Assembly: GCA_964354855.1 (NCBI GenBank)
Contig: CAYHBO010000001.1
Location: 31,214 to 95,213, forward strand
Length of the DNA: 64,000 bases
Direction of reading: 5' to 3'
Source of the DNA: CAYHBO01 sp964354855
GTDB taxonomy: Bacteria > Babelota > Babeliae > Babelales > RVW-14
Numbering within the stretch: position 1 is the first letter of the stretch; the number at the start of each line of letters is the position of its first letter. Under the pieces are notes generated by a model. The model was not told where the DNA came from, searched no databases, and saw nothing but the letters and a program-made list of their open reading frames with translations. Positions 25,332 through 35,129 of the stretch are shown here, in pieces. The position numbers and the translations under genes were made by a program.

Positions 25332-25466
25332 TACGTCATCCTCGCGAACGCGGGGATCCAGGCCTTACTTACTTTTACAGACCTTCTAAAAACTTGTTAG
25401 AAAAGAAGTATAAAAATTTTAAAGTAGAAAAAAGTTCTGGATCCCCGCATTCGCGAGGATGACGTA
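25332..25466. repeat. Palindromic element, family A (intergenic)
   Basis: The left arm TACGTCATCCTCGCGAACGC and the right arm GCATTCGCGAGGATGACGTA flank an AT-rich spacer. The arms pair except near the centre. It fills much of the 267-bp gap 25280-25546 between the two phosphatase genes. Confidence 0.85.
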
Positions 25467-25546
25467 GTCAAAAACCCAATTTCTCATAAAATTTCATAAA
25501 ATCTCAAATCCTCAGAAGATATCGTTCTTTCTAAAAAAGTAACCGT

Positions 25547-27169
25547 TTATTGAGGCCAATCTTCAGGATTTTGTTGAGCAGAAGGCCACCGACCTGTAAC
25601 CGTTCTGACTTCAGGTTCTACATCAGCAGCAGTTTCTCTTCGCTGCCGCATAAACCTATCTCCACCATATTCTTCATCTAAATCCCCAGTATGAGACAAG
25701 TCTAAAAGGCTAAAGGGAATATCTTCATCTTCACCACCTCGTCGCTGTAACCGCGCCAAATTACGTCTTGGCGGCAATGGCGTTAACGATCTATCCTGAG
25801 GTGAAAGATCTCTTACAGGCTCAATCACTAATGGATCTTGAGGCCAAACATTGCCAGATGGTCGCCACCTAAAACAGTTATTCACGCGCTGATTATAAGG
25901 GAGCAAGGGATAATCATACACTTTCATCACACATTTATCATAAGTTTTTGCAAGAATAATTTCTACACACCCCTCACTATCAATTTTTGATCCAGACGCC
26001 GCAGATAAGGTAAAAACAGGGCCATAGTTTTTCATATAAAATTCTGGATTACGACCCTCTACAACATCTACCCAGTTAAGTGGAGCATTTCTTGGATCAG
26101 TAAATGGATTAACCATTGTATCCGTATCAATAATCACTTCTTTCTCTCTAAATAATTTTAATACTGCTATCATATCCTGATGCCCACGAATAAGAGCATC
26201 AACAAAGGTTGACTTAAGAATACGATCTATAGCAAATAAATCAGCACTAACCAAATCATGCCCTCGAGCAGAAGATGAAAATAAGTTTGCATTCAAGCTC
26301 GATTCAATAGCCAAATAATCACCTTGCTTTAGAAAAGCCTCTCTTGCTGGATCATGATGAATAATGTCGGTCCACAAGTAGTGTGAAAGATTAACATTTT
26401 TCGATTCTAATTCTTCTTTTTCAAGTAAAGAAAAAAACGAATCCTGACCCAATATTAATTCAATTGGAGGATTTTTTGGCTCAGGAGCCCCATGACAAAA
26501 CTGCAACAGCGTACTGCCACAACCAACATAGAGCGTTAATGTAAAACATAAATACAATTGATCTAGCTGATCAATAACTTCTTGAGCCTCCCTAGAGTAC
26601 TTATTTCTAATCTCTTGTGTAAAGCCATAATCTGCATAAGAATTATTCATTGCAACCGATTCATGATTACCTCGTAATAACACAACCCGATCTTCATTAA
26701 TTAATGCTAATAAAAGCATAATCGTTAAACATTCTAAGCCGTACACTGTTCGATCAACATAATCACCAATGAAAACAAGTGAGTACCCCGAGAGAAGTCT
26801 TAAATCTTCCGTCATCACTCCTTCAAGAACCCAACGATCAAGTTGCCGCAACAATGAAAATAATGATCCATGAATATCTCCAACCACAAAAATTCGATGT
26901 TCAGGGCCTAGCACCCATCCCTGAGCATACCCAACCCCACCTGAAGCATTTGCGCCCTTAAGCTTACGCTGTATAACGCTTATAAACTCATCCATCAAGG
27001 CACAAAAGTCTTTTTTAGAAATAGAAATTCTTGTATTAGAGAAATGCGGAATTTCTGGATAGGTAGAAAAAAGCTGCCTGAGCCCAGAAACTGTTTTAAA
27101 TTCGTCGGGAATGGCAAGTAAAGATGGTATGACCAGTAAAAAAAAAAGGTTTAAAATTTTCAACCTCAT
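25547..27169 (-). CDS. Secreted PPP-type metallophosphoesterase, copy 2, with C-terminal extension
   Basis: I chose the ATG at 27169 because it starts the signal peptide (MRLKILNLFFLLVIPSLLA) and follows a G-rich ribosome site. The 540-residue product repeats the motifs of copy 1: VVGDIHGSLF, FIGDYVDRT, LLRGNHES and RGHQDM. It has about 70 extra C-terminal residues rich in Arg, Pro and Asp, with no domain I recognise. The two genes are a same-strand tandem pair separated by a family A element. Confidence 0.86.
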   Translation of the reverse strand: MRLKILNLFFLLVIPSLLAIPDEFKTVSGLRQLFSTYPEIPHFSNTRISISKKDFCALMDEFISVIQRKLKGANASGGVGYAQGWVLGPEHRIFVVGDIHGSLFSLLRQLDRWVLEGVMTEDLRLLSGYSLVFIGDYVDRTVYGLECLTIMLLLALINEDRVVLLRGNHESVAMNNSYADYGFTQEIRNKYSREAQEVIDQLDQLYLCFTLTLYVGCGSTLLQFCHGAPEPKNPPIELILGQDSFFSLLEKEELESKNVNLSHYLWTDIIHHDPAREAFLKQGDYLAIESSLNANLFSSSARGHDLVSADLFAIDRILKSTFVDALIRGHQDMIAVLKLFREKEVIIDTDTMVNPFTDPRNAPLNWVDVVEGRNPEFYMKNYGPVFTLSAASGSKIDSEGCVEIILAKTYDKCVMKVYDYPLLPYNQRVNNCFRWRPSGNVWPQDPLVIEPVRDLSPQDRSLTPLPPRRNLARLQRRGGEDEDIPFSLLDLSHTGDLDEEYGGDRFMRQRRETAADVEPEVRTVTGRWPSAQQNPEDWPQ

Positions 27170-27366
27170 ATCTACCCCCCGTAGAAGAAACATCACATTT
27201 AATTAAAAATTACCCACATAAAAAGCATGCTTGTTTTAGTTTAAAAAAGTAAACGGTTACTCAATTACTCACAAAAACTCTCTATCTTAAACTGTTAACG
27301 CTTTCTTGCCATTTTGATTCATATGTGTAAGATATTTCTTAGGTTTTTTTCCAAAGGAGTTCTATT

Positions 27367-27972
27367 ATGAAAAAACAGACGTTACTGCTCATTACTGCAT
27401 TGTCTGCAGTAAGTTTCGGATTCGTATCTGCTAAAAATGAACCGCTTGTTTCAATCGACAGCGTGCACATTATGCAAGAATCCAAAGAAGGAAAAATTTT
27501 AGCCGAAAAACTTAAAGGCAAAATTACCGACTACCAAAATTTTGTTCAAAAGTCACAACAGGAGATGGTTGCGCTACAAGATGAAGTCACCAAAAAAGCT
27601 GATGTCTTAAGCAAAGAAGCTCTCCAAGAAAAAACAGAAAGTCTTACACGTAAAAAGAAAGATTTCGAAAGAATTCTTGCTGACCGCGAAGAAGGGCTTC
27701 GTGCTGAACTTCAACGTGAACAAATCAAACTTCGTGATAAACAACTTCTTGTAGCTAATACTATAAGCGAAGAAGAAAAATGGGGCTTAGTTGTTGATAA
27801 AAATACTCCTGGCGTTTTATTCGTTAACAAAGCAATCGACAGAACAAGTGTCGTGCTTAAAAAAGTTGATGAAGTATTCGGCCAAACAAGCACCATGAAA
27901 CAAGATGGTGTTGTTATAGCAAGCAATAAACCAGCTACCGTTAAGCCAGTAGCCGAAGCTAAAAAGGCGTAA
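27367..27972 (+). CDS. OmpH/Skp-like periplasmic chaperone
   Basis: The 201-residue product has a signal peptide (MKKQTLLLITALSAVSFGFVSA), then VSIDSVHIMQESKEGK and a long charged helical region (about residues 55-125), as in Skp/OmpH. Skp holds unfolded outer-membrane proteins in the periplasm. The gene is followed six bases later by lpxD, the usual skp-lpxD order. The C-terminus carries an Ala/Lys/Val-rich tail that is longer than normal. A strong AAAGGAG precedes the start. Confidence 0.85.
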   Translation: MKKQTLLLITALSAVSFGFVSAKNEPLVSIDSVHIMQESKEGKILAEKLKGKITDYQNFVQKSQQEMVALQDEVTKKADVLSKEALQEKTESLTRKKKDFERILADREEGLRAELQREQIKLRDKQLLVANTISEEEKWGLVVDKNTPGVLFVNKAIDRTSVVLKKVDEVFGQTSTMKQDGVVIASNKPATVKPVAEAKKA

Positions 27973-27978
27973 TCGATA

Positions 27979-29034
27979 ATGCAGCTTAACCTCACGTCAA
28001 CACAACTTATCGAAATTATCGGTGAGGGGGTCTTAACAGCCCCCCTCACTCATTCTATCGTTCGTCTAGCATCCCTTACCAGCGCAACCAAAAACGACCT
28101 CGCCTTGGTCTTTGACCGTGGTGATGCTTCAGTTTTCAGCGCCGTTAACCAAGAAATTATTAAAAAGTCACAAGCAGGACTCATCATTACTTCACAAACA
28201 GTGGTTCCTTATAAAAATTACTTAATCGTTAAAGACCCGCTTGATGCTTTTCAAAAGCTTGCTTTATACGCACAAACACAGAAAAACATTATAGCAGCCA
28301 CCAAAACTACCATTATTCCAGATTCAACCCATATCGCATCAACCGCCATTATTAAACCGGGCTCCGTCATTGGTAAAAAAAGTATCATCATGGATCAAGT
28401 TTATATTGGTTATGACTGTATTATTGGCAATAATGTACTACTCTATCCAGGCGTTAAAATTCTTGATGAATGCATTATTGGAGATGGCACCATTATACAT
28501 GCCGGCACCATTATCGGCTCCGATGGATTTGGTTACCAAATAACCAAACAAGGATTGCGCAAAATTCCTCAAATCGGCATTGTTAGAATTGGCAGCCAGG
28601 TTGAAATTGGCGCAAACTGTACCATCGACCGCGCCGCTTTTGATGAAACAATTATTGAAGACCTCGTTAAAATAGATAATTTAGTTCACCTTGCACATAA
28701 CGTAAAAATTGGAACTGGTTCAGCAATTCTTGCACAAACAGCAGTTGCAGGAAGTACCTCCATAGGAAAAGGTTGTCAAATTGGCGGACAAGTCGGAATA
28801 AAAGACAATATCATTATCGGTGACGGTGTAAAAATTGTTGGAAAATCTGCCGTTATGACATCAGTTAATCCTGGTGAAACAATAGCAGGCATTCCCTCTA
28901 TATCATTCATTCAGTGGAAGCGTACTACCGTTATGCTTACCAAGCTCCCAGAATTATTCAAACAAGCTCAAATAATTTCCGAGATGCTCAATAAAAAACG
29001 ATCATCCTGGTGGTCACGCTTATTTAAATCATAA
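27979..29034 (+). CDS. lpxD: UDP-3-O-(acyl)glucosamine N-acyltransferase LpxD
   Basis: The 351-residue enzyme adds the second acyl chain in lipid A synthesis. The N-terminal uridine-binding domain is followed from about residue 110 by hexapeptide repeats of a left-handed beta helix (KPGSVIGKKSIIM, YIGYDCIIGNNVLL). The catalytic-histidine region appears as NLVHLAHNVKIGTGS, preceded by GANCTIDRAAFDETIIE. It follows the Skp-like gene immediately and is followed by a PRPP-synthetase-like gene after eight bases. Confidence 0.95.
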   Translation: MQLNLTSTQLIEIIGEGVLTAPLTHSIVRLASLTSATKNDLALVFDRGDASVFSAVNQEIIKKSQAGLIITSQTVVPYKNYLIVKDPLDAFQKLALYAQTQKNIIAATKTTIIPDSTHIASTAIIKPGSVIGKKSIIMDQVYIGYDCIIGNNVLLYPGVKILDECIIGDGTIIHAGTIIGSDGFGYQITKQGLRKIPQIGIVRIGSQVEIGANCTIDRAAFDETIIEDLVKIDNLVHLAHNVKIGTGSAILAQTAVAGSTSIGKGCQIGGQVGIKDNIIIGDGVKIVGKSAVMTSVNPGETIAGIPSISFIQWKRTTVMLTKLPELFKQAQIISEMLNKKRSSWWSRLFKS

Positions 29035-29042
29035 AAAATCAC

Positions 29043-29930
29043 ATGCTAAATTACATAATTACTTCTGATCAACACTCAACACTGGCACCTTCCCTTGCAT
29101 CACAACTTGACAAAGAACATCTGATTATTCACGTTGGCCAATTTCCAAGTTCTGAAACTAAGGTTACTAGTTTTGAAGACAAAAGATTAACCGGCAAGCA
29201 TATTTTACATGTACATCAGTTTTCTTCTGGATCGCAAGCCATAAACCAATCGCTCTTCGACCTGCTACTCATCTTAGAATCACTCAAAGTTATAGGAGTA
29301 AGCAACATCAGACTTCTTATGCCTTATATGCCCTATGCACGACAAAACACAACCATGCCTCTTATTATAAACATGCTATACCAAGCAGGCGTCAAAATTA
29401 TCATCACCTATGACATTCATAACCCATCACTCATCAACCAGGAGCCTTCAGGTATTAAAAATATAAGTACAACCGACTATTGGGTTGATCTTATAAAAAA
29501 CATTCCACCTGACTTAAAAAACATATGTATAGCAACCCCTGACTACGGAGCAATGGCACGCACCATGCCGATTGCACAAAAACTTGGGGTCCCATTAGTC
29601 TGCTTGACCAAGAAACGTATCGAAAATAACCAAGTAATTATTACCGCCATCGATAGTAATGTTGCTGGAAAAAAAATCATTATGATTGATGACATTCTAG
29701 ACACCGGCAATACAGCCATCGCAGCATGTAATGCATTGCTAGAGCAGGACGCCTTAAGTGTTTCTGGCTTATTTTCTCATGCTGTTTTATCTGAAGGAGC
29801 TGTTAAAAAACTTCAGGAAAGCAGGTTTGAAAAGATTTTTGTGGGCAACTCGTTGCTGGGGTTAGAAGAGCTTGGGGATAAGTTTGTGATTGTAGATTTG
29901 TATGGGCATCTTTCAGAAGAAGTCTTGTAG
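29043..29930 (+). CDS. Ribose-phosphate pyrophosphokinase-like protein
   Basis: The 295-residue product matches PRPP synthetase: VGQFPSSETKV at the N-terminus, LLMPYMPYARQ, DIHNPS, and the PRPP-binding loop IMIDDILDTGNTAIAA, with SHAVLSEGAVKKL near the end. The enzyme makes PRPP from ribose-5-phosphate and ATP for nucleotide synthesis. The sequence is divergent: the family loop is usually VDDMIDTGGT, and the flexible ATP-binding segment is reduced. It is probably a functional Prs, but a related phosphoribosyltransferase role is possible. Confidence 0.78.
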   Translation: MLNYIITSDQHSTLAPSLASQLDKEHLIIHVGQFPSSETKVTSFEDKRLTGKHILHVHQFSSGSQAINQSLFDLLLILESLKVIGVSNIRLLMPYMPYARQNTTMPLIINMLYQAGVKIIITYDIHNPSLINQEPSGIKNISTTDYWVDLIKNIPPDLKNICIATPDYGAMARTMPIAQKLGVPLVCLTKKRIENNQVIITAIDSNVAGKKIIMIDDILDTGNTAIAACNALLEQDALSVSGLFSHAVLSEGAVKKLQESRFEKIFVGNSLLGLEELGDKFVIVDLYGHLSEEVL

Positions 29931-29963
29931 TTTTTAATATCTTTTAACACACAATTCTCGCCT

Positions 29964-30037
29964 TACGTCATCCCCGCATTCGCAAGGATGACGTGTCCTG
30001 CGATCAAGCCTGGATCCTGAAATAAGTTCAGGATGAC
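29964..30037. repeat. Two short palindromic repeats (family A half-element, then family C type)
   Basis: The first (29964-29994) has ACGTCATCC and GGATGACGT arms around CCGCATTCGCAA. The second (30009-30037) runs from CCTGGATCCTGAA to TTCAGGATGAC. They lie in the 200-bp gap between converging genes 29930 and 30131, in which I see nothing else. Confidence 0.7.
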
Positions 30038-30130
30038 AAGTCCAAAAATCAGCATCATAAAAGTATCCATGTGCAGAAAAATTCAGAGTGACATATCCTA
30101 CACTAAAACCTAAACCCTCAACATAGCCCC

Positions 30131-31852
30131 TTACACCAATGTCGGTGTAATAAAAATCAACAGTTGTTTATCCTCAAGCTTCTTGCGTTTACCCTTAAAA
30201 AGCCATCCAATTACCGGAATCTCCTGAATCCATGGCACCCCGGTATGAATAACATCTTTCGAGTTTTCGATAAGCCCACTGATCATGGTCGTCTGTCCGT
30301 CACACAACACTACTCGATTACTAGAGCGAGACGTCATAATCGTGTAAGGAAATGATCCAAGCTGTGAAGTATTAGACGAACTTGAAATAGTTGCGGTACT
30401 GGCTTTAACAAAAGAATTTTGCACAAAAATATCTAAGAAGATCGATTTCTGATCAGGCGCCACCGTCGGCTTAACTTTTATTTTCATCCCGATATCTTTA
30501 TACCCAATCGTTGTAACATTGGTTGGGCTCCCCGCAACCGTCTCTTGCAACACGGTTGCCTGTGGCATTTCTTGTCCAACCAAAATCTCTGCACACTCCT
30601 GGCTTTTTACGAGCAGTGATGGCTTTAGAATGGTTTCTAACTCATGCTTTGTTTCCGCAGCATTAAGCATAACATTTAACCGATTGGTACTCAGATTTTT
30701 ATTTCCGAAAGAAAACGGAATTTGTACAGTTTTGATGCTAGAAATCGAAGTTGGAATAAAATTTAATGCCCACCCCAAAAGATTCTCAAAGCCGGACGGT
30801 TCACTTCCATTTTTTGTACCAACACCAATCCCTGCAAACTGAAAACCATTCTGAGAGATACTTGCACTACGATCATACATACCGGACCATTCAAAACCAA
30901 TAGCCTCTTCAAAATCTTTTGATACCATAACAATGCGTGCATCAATTCTCACTTGTGGCACATGCATATCAATTTCCTGTAGCGCTTTTTTGAAATCAAT
31001 TACAAAGTTTTTTCTGCCACGACAAAAAATTTTACGTGATTCATCATCAAACACAATGTAATGACTTTTAATAAGAATATGGCCAACAATACCATTCCAA
31101 AGTTGCTCAATGCGCTTTTTAAATTCAGCATTCCAATTTACATAGTGAATGGTAATGTAGTCGGCAACAGTATCCTGCTCGATCGATTTTTCAGCCTTCA
31201 CTTTTAACTCTTCTATAGCTACATTTTGCTTAAGAATACGCCATACACCACGGTCATTAATCAACGCAAGTCGTGGAAGATTATTACTCAATAAAATTGA
31301 AAGCACCGCAGCTAAAGACGCATCATTGAACGAAAAATTTCTGATATACCCATCAACATCGGCATCCATAACAAAATTAATATCGGTAAGCTTACCCACA
31401 AGTTCTATTGCCTTACGTAAACTTACTTCGTGTAATTTTATGGTTACTTTTTTTTCGGTTAACAAAATATCATCATACTGCTTTTCCAATAAGAGCCTGA
31501 TCTCAGGAACCAAGAGATCTACAACTGCTTTGGTGGCAGCCTGCTGTTGCGTATTTCCGCGAGGACACTTCGTACAATTTTTATGTTTATTTTTTTTACG
31601 CTTTTTCTGGGCAGGCTTTTTGTCATAACACTCTTCGTTTTCTTCATTTACCACACGCTCAACAATCGAATTTATGTTTTGAAGTTGCTTCTTTTCTTTC
31701 CGATCATACTCCTGTTTTGCAAGTAACGAATTGGTTGGCGGAATGGTTATACCATAATGTTCATGCGGCCAGAAGTCTTCTTTCTGTTCTTGTTCATCAG
31801 CCCCAAGAACCGATACACCCATAAGAACGGCTAACAAAAACATTCTTTTCAT
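30131..31852 (-). CDS. pilQ: Type IV pilus secretin PilQ
   Basis: The 573-residue product has a signal peptide (MKRMFLLAVLMGVSVLGA), an N-terminal secretin domain (VSLRKAIELVGKLTDINFVMDADVDG), and a C-terminal secretin barrel with VRIDARIVMVSKDFEEAIGFEW, VVLCDGQTTMISGLIENS, GVPWIQEIPVIGWLFKG and LLIFITPTLV. It forms the outer-membrane pore through which the pilus is extruded and retracted. Genes for PilP- and PilO-like partners are directly upstream. A Lys/Cys-rich segment (residues about 75-95) is unusual. Confidence 0.92.
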   Translation of the reverse strand: MKRMFLLAVLMGVSVLGADEQEQKEDFWPHEHYGITIPPTNSLLAKQEYDRKEKKQLQNINSIVERVVNEENEECYDKKPAQKKRKKNKHKNCTKCPRGNTQQQAATKAVVDLLVPEIRLLLEKQYDDILLTEKKVTIKLHEVSLRKAIELVGKLTDINFVMDADVDGYIRNFSFNDASLAAVLSILLSNNLPRLALINDRGVWRILKQNVAIEELKVKAEKSIEQDTVADYITIHYVNWNAEFKKRIEQLWNGIVGHILIKSHYIVFDDESRKIFCRGRKNFVIDFKKALQEIDMHVPQVRIDARIVMVSKDFEEAIGFEWSGMYDRSASISQNGFQFAGIGVGTKNGSEPSGFENLLGWALNFIPTSISSIKTVQIPFSFGNKNLSTNRLNVMLNAAETKHELETILKPSLLVKSQECAEILVGQEMPQATVLQETVAGSPTNVTTIGYKDIGMKIKVKPTVAPDQKSIFLDIFVQNSFVKASTATISSSSNTSQLGSFPYTIMTSRSSNRVVLCDGQTTMISGLIENSKDVIHTGVPWIQEIPVIGWLFKGKRKKLEDKQLLIFITPTLV

Positions 31853-31854
31853 TA

Positions 31855-32157
31855 CTACCCAATCTCAACACGTTTAATCTTATTTTTCTTCATAAACTCA
31901 ACATAATCCGTTGCAATTGTATGCAGCGTATAACCTTTTATTTTATCCCCAACCCCCAACGTACGCTGCTTCTCACCATCCTGCACAAGAATGCCACGTA
32001 ATTTTTTATACTGTACAACCCCGATAATATGAAAAAGCTTTTTGCGTTTTCGCTGCTGATCAACAGATATTGGAAAAGAAAAAGGGTCTCGAAGTTTTTT
32101 TGGGGTAGCAAAAATTGATGCAGACGCCACGAACAAGAATAAAACAGCCCTAATCAC
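31855..32157 (-). CDS. PilP-like pilus assembly protein
   Basis: The 100-residue product has a signal-like N-terminus (MIRAVLFLFVASASIFA), then RDPFSFP and FHIIGVVQYKKLRGILVQDGEKQRTLGVGDKI, as in the beta domain of PilP. PilP connects the inner-membrane PilMNO platform to the secretin. The GTG start overlaps the upstream stop (GTGA), and pilQ begins two bases after its stop. It is shorter than most PilP proteins. Confidence 0.75.
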   Translation of the reverse strand: MIRAVLFLFVASASIFATPKKLRDPFSFPISVDQQRKRKKLFHIIGVVQYKKLRGILVQDGEKQRTLGVGDKIKGYTLHTIATDYVEFMKKNKIKRVEIG

Positions 32158-32687
32158 ACGTCCCCCATATTTATTGAAAGATCAATCTGAAGAAGGCCAT
32201 GCCCTCCTGATTGTACCGCAAGCCTGATTACCACTATCGATAGTTTTTTTACCGCTATAAGTTCAAAAAAACGAAGCAAGTTGCTATACGAACCATTAAG
32301 ACCCATCACAATCTCACCAGCAACCTTCGATGTCACTGGTGGCGCAAACTGGTAGCAGATAAGCCCGGAATTTTTAAATACATGAAAGAGATCGTCAATA
32401 AGCCCTTGATGCTCTCCATAACTTTTATACTGCTCTTTTAGATCATGATATTGTGTCTTAAGTTTTTCATGAACGCCTACAGAATCAGTATATTTTATAT
32501 GCTTCTCATGTAAATTCTTTAACAAGCTCTCATGAGTATTTATGTCTATTTTTTTAGGATGAAGGAGGTGAAGATAGATGATACCGGTCGTCAATCCCAG
32601 TACCGTCATCGACAGCATAACGCGCTTAGGAAAATCAATCCCACGCAGGCCTGCTTTCATTTTTGATTCATGAAGCCAGAAGGACAT
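32154..32687 (-). CDS. PilO-like pilus inner-membrane platform protein
   Basis: The 177-residue product has one N-terminal membrane helix (VMLSMTVLGLTTGIIYLHLL), a coiled-coil stretch (about residues 50-95), and a C-terminal ferredoxin-like region (GSYSNLLRFFELIAVKKLSIVVIRLAVQ), as in PilO. It should pair with PilN and PilP at the inner membrane. No pilM or pilN lies next to it: upstream is the cluster of secreted proteins. Confidence 0.75.
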   Translation of the reverse strand: MSFWLHESKMKAGLRGIDFPKRVMLSMTVLGLTTGIIYLHLLHPKKIDINTHESLLKNLHEKHIKYTDSVGVHEKLKTQYHDLKEQYKSYGEHQGLIDDLFHVFKNSGLICYQFAPPVTSKVAGEIVMGLNGSYSNLLRFFELIAVKKLSIVVIRLAVQSGGHGLLQIDLSINMGDV

Positions 32688-32784
32688 ACATTTCCCATTA
32701 AGACGAATTTTCTAATCTTGCTGTAAGATATGATGCTCAATAAACATAAGTAAATAATTTTAGAAATTTTTATTCTTCTCGAGA

Positions 32785-33516
32785 CTATATTTTATCAATT
32801 TCTTCTTCCCAAGCCCCCTGAGCATCTTCCGGATCTGGTTCAAAACGTCGCCTTAAAAGCTCATCTTTAAAGCCTTCAGGATTCTCATTACTTACCTGTT
32901 CTCCTTGAGCATAAATCTCTGCTTCGTCTGTCCCCGGAAGCCTATTTCTTAAACATTCTATATATCTCACCGCAAGAGCTTTATGATATGCATGCAGCAA
33001 GCGCCCCTCGCTTTGTGAATACGAATCAATCATCTGAATCATCATTAGAAGACCTCCCAATATTTCTGCATTCTTAAAAAGAGAATAAAAAAAAGCATCA
33101 TAAGCTTCTTCTTCATGTTTATTTATTAAATCTCTTATCACCACACGAGCCTTATCCGATAATCGTACACCTATAATATTTCGAACAACCTCTATCAAAT
33201 CAGTATCACTGGCACTTGCTTGAGTAGTCCTCGTTTTTCTACAAAGATCATCATAAATTGCGTTAACAATAGCATCATGTTGCTGTTCAGTCAGCTCAGT
33301 AACTTCTTGCTCTTCTTGTGGATGCGCTAACGCAGGCAATAACACAGAGCAAGTTGAACCTGGTTGTTGAGGAGAGGATCTCAAGTAAGGCGATCTAACA
33401 GAACCCTTCGGCCATTGAGTCCCTTTTTTACCAGACGGTTTAGGATTCATAGCACTCACACCACCACCGTAAGCCAAACAGAACATTATCAACATCAATA
33501 TATTTTTTATCGTCAT
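32785..33516 (-). CDS. Cluster protein 6 of 6: exported, unknown function
   Basis: The 243-residue product has the cluster's signal peptide (MTIKNILMLIMFCLAYGGGVSAM, cleavage near SA/MN), a Pro/Ser/Gly-rich linker, then a helical domain. The core is HEEEAYDAFFYSLFKNAEILGGLLMM, the motif shared within the cluster, followed by YHKALAVRYIECLRNR. The C-terminus ends acidic. A GGGGGG-containing ribosome site precedes the ATG. No known domain is recognised. The next genes in the direction of transcription are pilO, pilP and pilQ. Confidence 0.78.
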   Translation of the reverse strand: MTIKNILMLIMFCLAYGGGVSAMNPKPSGKKGTQWPKGSVRSPYLRSSPQQPGSTCSVLLPALAHPQEEQEVTELTEQQHDAIVNAIYDDLCRKTRTTQASASDTDLIEVVRNIIGVRLSDKARVVIRDLINKHEEEAYDAFFYSLFKNAEILGGLLMMIQMIDSYSQSEGRLLHAYHKALAVRYIECLRNRLPGTDEAEIYAQGEQVSNENPEGFKDELLRRRFEPDPEDAQGAWEEEIDKI

Positions 33517-33588
33517 AACACCACCCCCCTTGAGTTACTCGTTTTATAAAAAATCGATATTTAATGTACACCCCAGTAATTCAACACA

Positions 33589-34545
33589 TCAAGGCTTCTC
33601 ACGTTTACGCATGAGACTAATGCCTTTAATTGCTAGTTCAAGCTGTTTTATTGAGTTAATAGCAGGGGGCCTTGGGGTTAAGCATTTTACAACTATTTCA
33701 GGAATAGCTTCGTATTGAGGCTTACGGCGCTGCTTAAAAAGGGTCTTGTTAAAGCTTTCTTGATCATTTTGGCGAAATTTTATCGCCTTACGATACTTTT
33801 TATCCTCATCCACCGTAAAGAATTTTGAACGAATGCCATTTATATTCCTTATTGCAAGAGCTTTATAAAATGCGCATGAAAACTTAGAATCTTTACATTC
33901 ATGATAAGAATAAAGGTAAATATACTCCGCTACCAGCATAATACCCCCAAGGGCCTCAGCATTATTTAAAACAGCATCAAAATAAAGATCATAAGCCTCT
34001 TCTTTGTGCTCTTTGATTAAAATTTCTATGTCTTCGATAGGTAATTGATTTTTTACAATTTTTTGAACCTCATCGATAAGAGCCGCACGATCATTACATC
34101 CTTCACAGCAGGCATTGCGAACTTCATGATCATAAATAGCAGTAACAATAAACCCTCGCTGCTTACCATTCAGCAGAGCAAGAAGAGAGTTTTTTCTAGA
34201 TGCTATTGAAGAAAAAGAGGTAATCTGTTGCTCTAATAAATCGAGTGATTCTTTTGATGGGATGTGAAGTTGCGGATCAGAAGTTTTATGATGATTAAAA
34301 ATATTTTTGCCTTGGAAATGATGCGGGGGCCGATGATAAGCATCAGATCTTATAATAGGCAAATGAAAAGAATCACTTGAATCAGTTTTTTGTGGAGACC
34401 TTGACGAAATACCACAAGAAGAGGCATTAGAACAAAATTTACGCGTAGACCGAGGACCTTGTTCAGATTGAGGCTTGCTGGGTTGCATGGCAGAGCTGAA
34501 TTCACCATAAAACATCATCAATATAAATATATTTTTTATTTGCAT
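33589..34545 (-). CDS. Cluster protein 5 of 6: exported, unknown function
   Basis: The 318-residue product begins MQIKNIFILMMFYGEFSSAM, followed by a long low-complexity Ser/Pro/His-rich region to about residue 115. Its helical domain shares HKEEAYDLYFDAVLNNAEALGG with protein 6, plus FYKALAIRNINGIRSK. A CCEGC cluster (about residue 137) could bind metal but is not conserved in the others. The role is unknown. It is most similar to protein 6 and probably its duplicate. Confidence 0.78.
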   Translation of the reverse strand: MQIKNIFILMMFYGEFSSAMQPSKPQSEQGPRSTRKFCSNASSCGISSRSPQKTDSSDSFHLPIIRSDAYHRPPHHFQGKNIFNHHKTSDPQLHIPSKESLDLLEQQITSFSSIASRKNSLLALLNGKQRGFIVTAIYDHEVRNACCEGCNDRAALIDEVQKIVKNQLPIEDIEILIKEHKEEAYDLYFDAVLNNAEALGGIMLVAEYIYLYSYHECKDSKFSCAFYKALAIRNINGIRSKFFTVDEDKKYRKAIKFRQNDQESFNKTLFKQRRKPQYEAIPEIVVKCLTPRPPAINSIKQLELAIKGISLMRKREKP

Positions 34546-34593
34546 AACACCCCCCCCAGTTATTAATTTACAAAAAATTTAGTCAAAATAAAT

Positions 34594-35097
34594 TTATCGA
34601 TTCACTGACTTTATAAAATCTTCATTTGTGTACAAAGGCTTCACTTCAAGATCATTCAGTACAGCATCATAAGCAGCAAGAAGTTTTAACTCCCCTTCAC
34701 CTGGCTTGCACCTAGATAAGATAAGACATACTTCCCAATGTTTGAGGTCTGGATTACGGTGCAGTGTATTAAGAAATCTTTTTTTTAAATAATTAAAGAA
34801 AACATCGAAAACATATGTATTAACCAAAAGAACTGCTTCTTGAAGGCTAAACCCCTCTTTTACAATACTGTCCAAAAGAACTCTTTTTGGATCAGTGTTT
34901 ATAACCATTATCGCTTCCCCAAAGCGCAACAAACAGTAACCCTTGATAATTGCCTTAATTTTATCAATCTTATCCGGCACCAGCGTTCGAATAAATTCGG
35001 GAATTTCCACAGCAGGCTGCTCTGGTTGATTCATTGCTATAATATTGCCAAAGAAGCTACTCACAAAAGTCACGTAAAGAATATTTTTAATCTTCAT
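34594..35097 (-). CDS. Cluster protein 4 of 6: exported, unknown function
   Basis: The 167-residue product begins MKIKNILYVTFVSSFFGNIIAM. The mature domain is helical and contains VLLVNTYVFDVFFNYLKKRFLNT in the position of the cluster motif, but without its Leu-Gly-Gly. It ends in LLAAYDAVLNDLEVKPLYTNEDF, which resembles the YDEVLNHSVIRALYNRP of protein 1. It is a diverged member with no recognised domain. An AAGGGGAG site precedes the start. Confidence 0.75.
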   Translation of the reverse strand: MKIKNILYVTFVSSFFGNIIAMNQPEQPAVEIPEFIRTLVPDKIDKIKAIIKGYCLLRFGEAIMVINTDPKRVLLDSIVKEGFSLQEAVLLVNTYVFDVFFNYLKKRFLNTLHRNPDLKHWEVCLILSRCKPGEGELKLLAAYDAVLNDLEVKPLYTNEDFIKSVNR

Positions 35098-35129
35098 AAC
35101 TACTCCCCTTAAGTTAATTTGATAAAAAA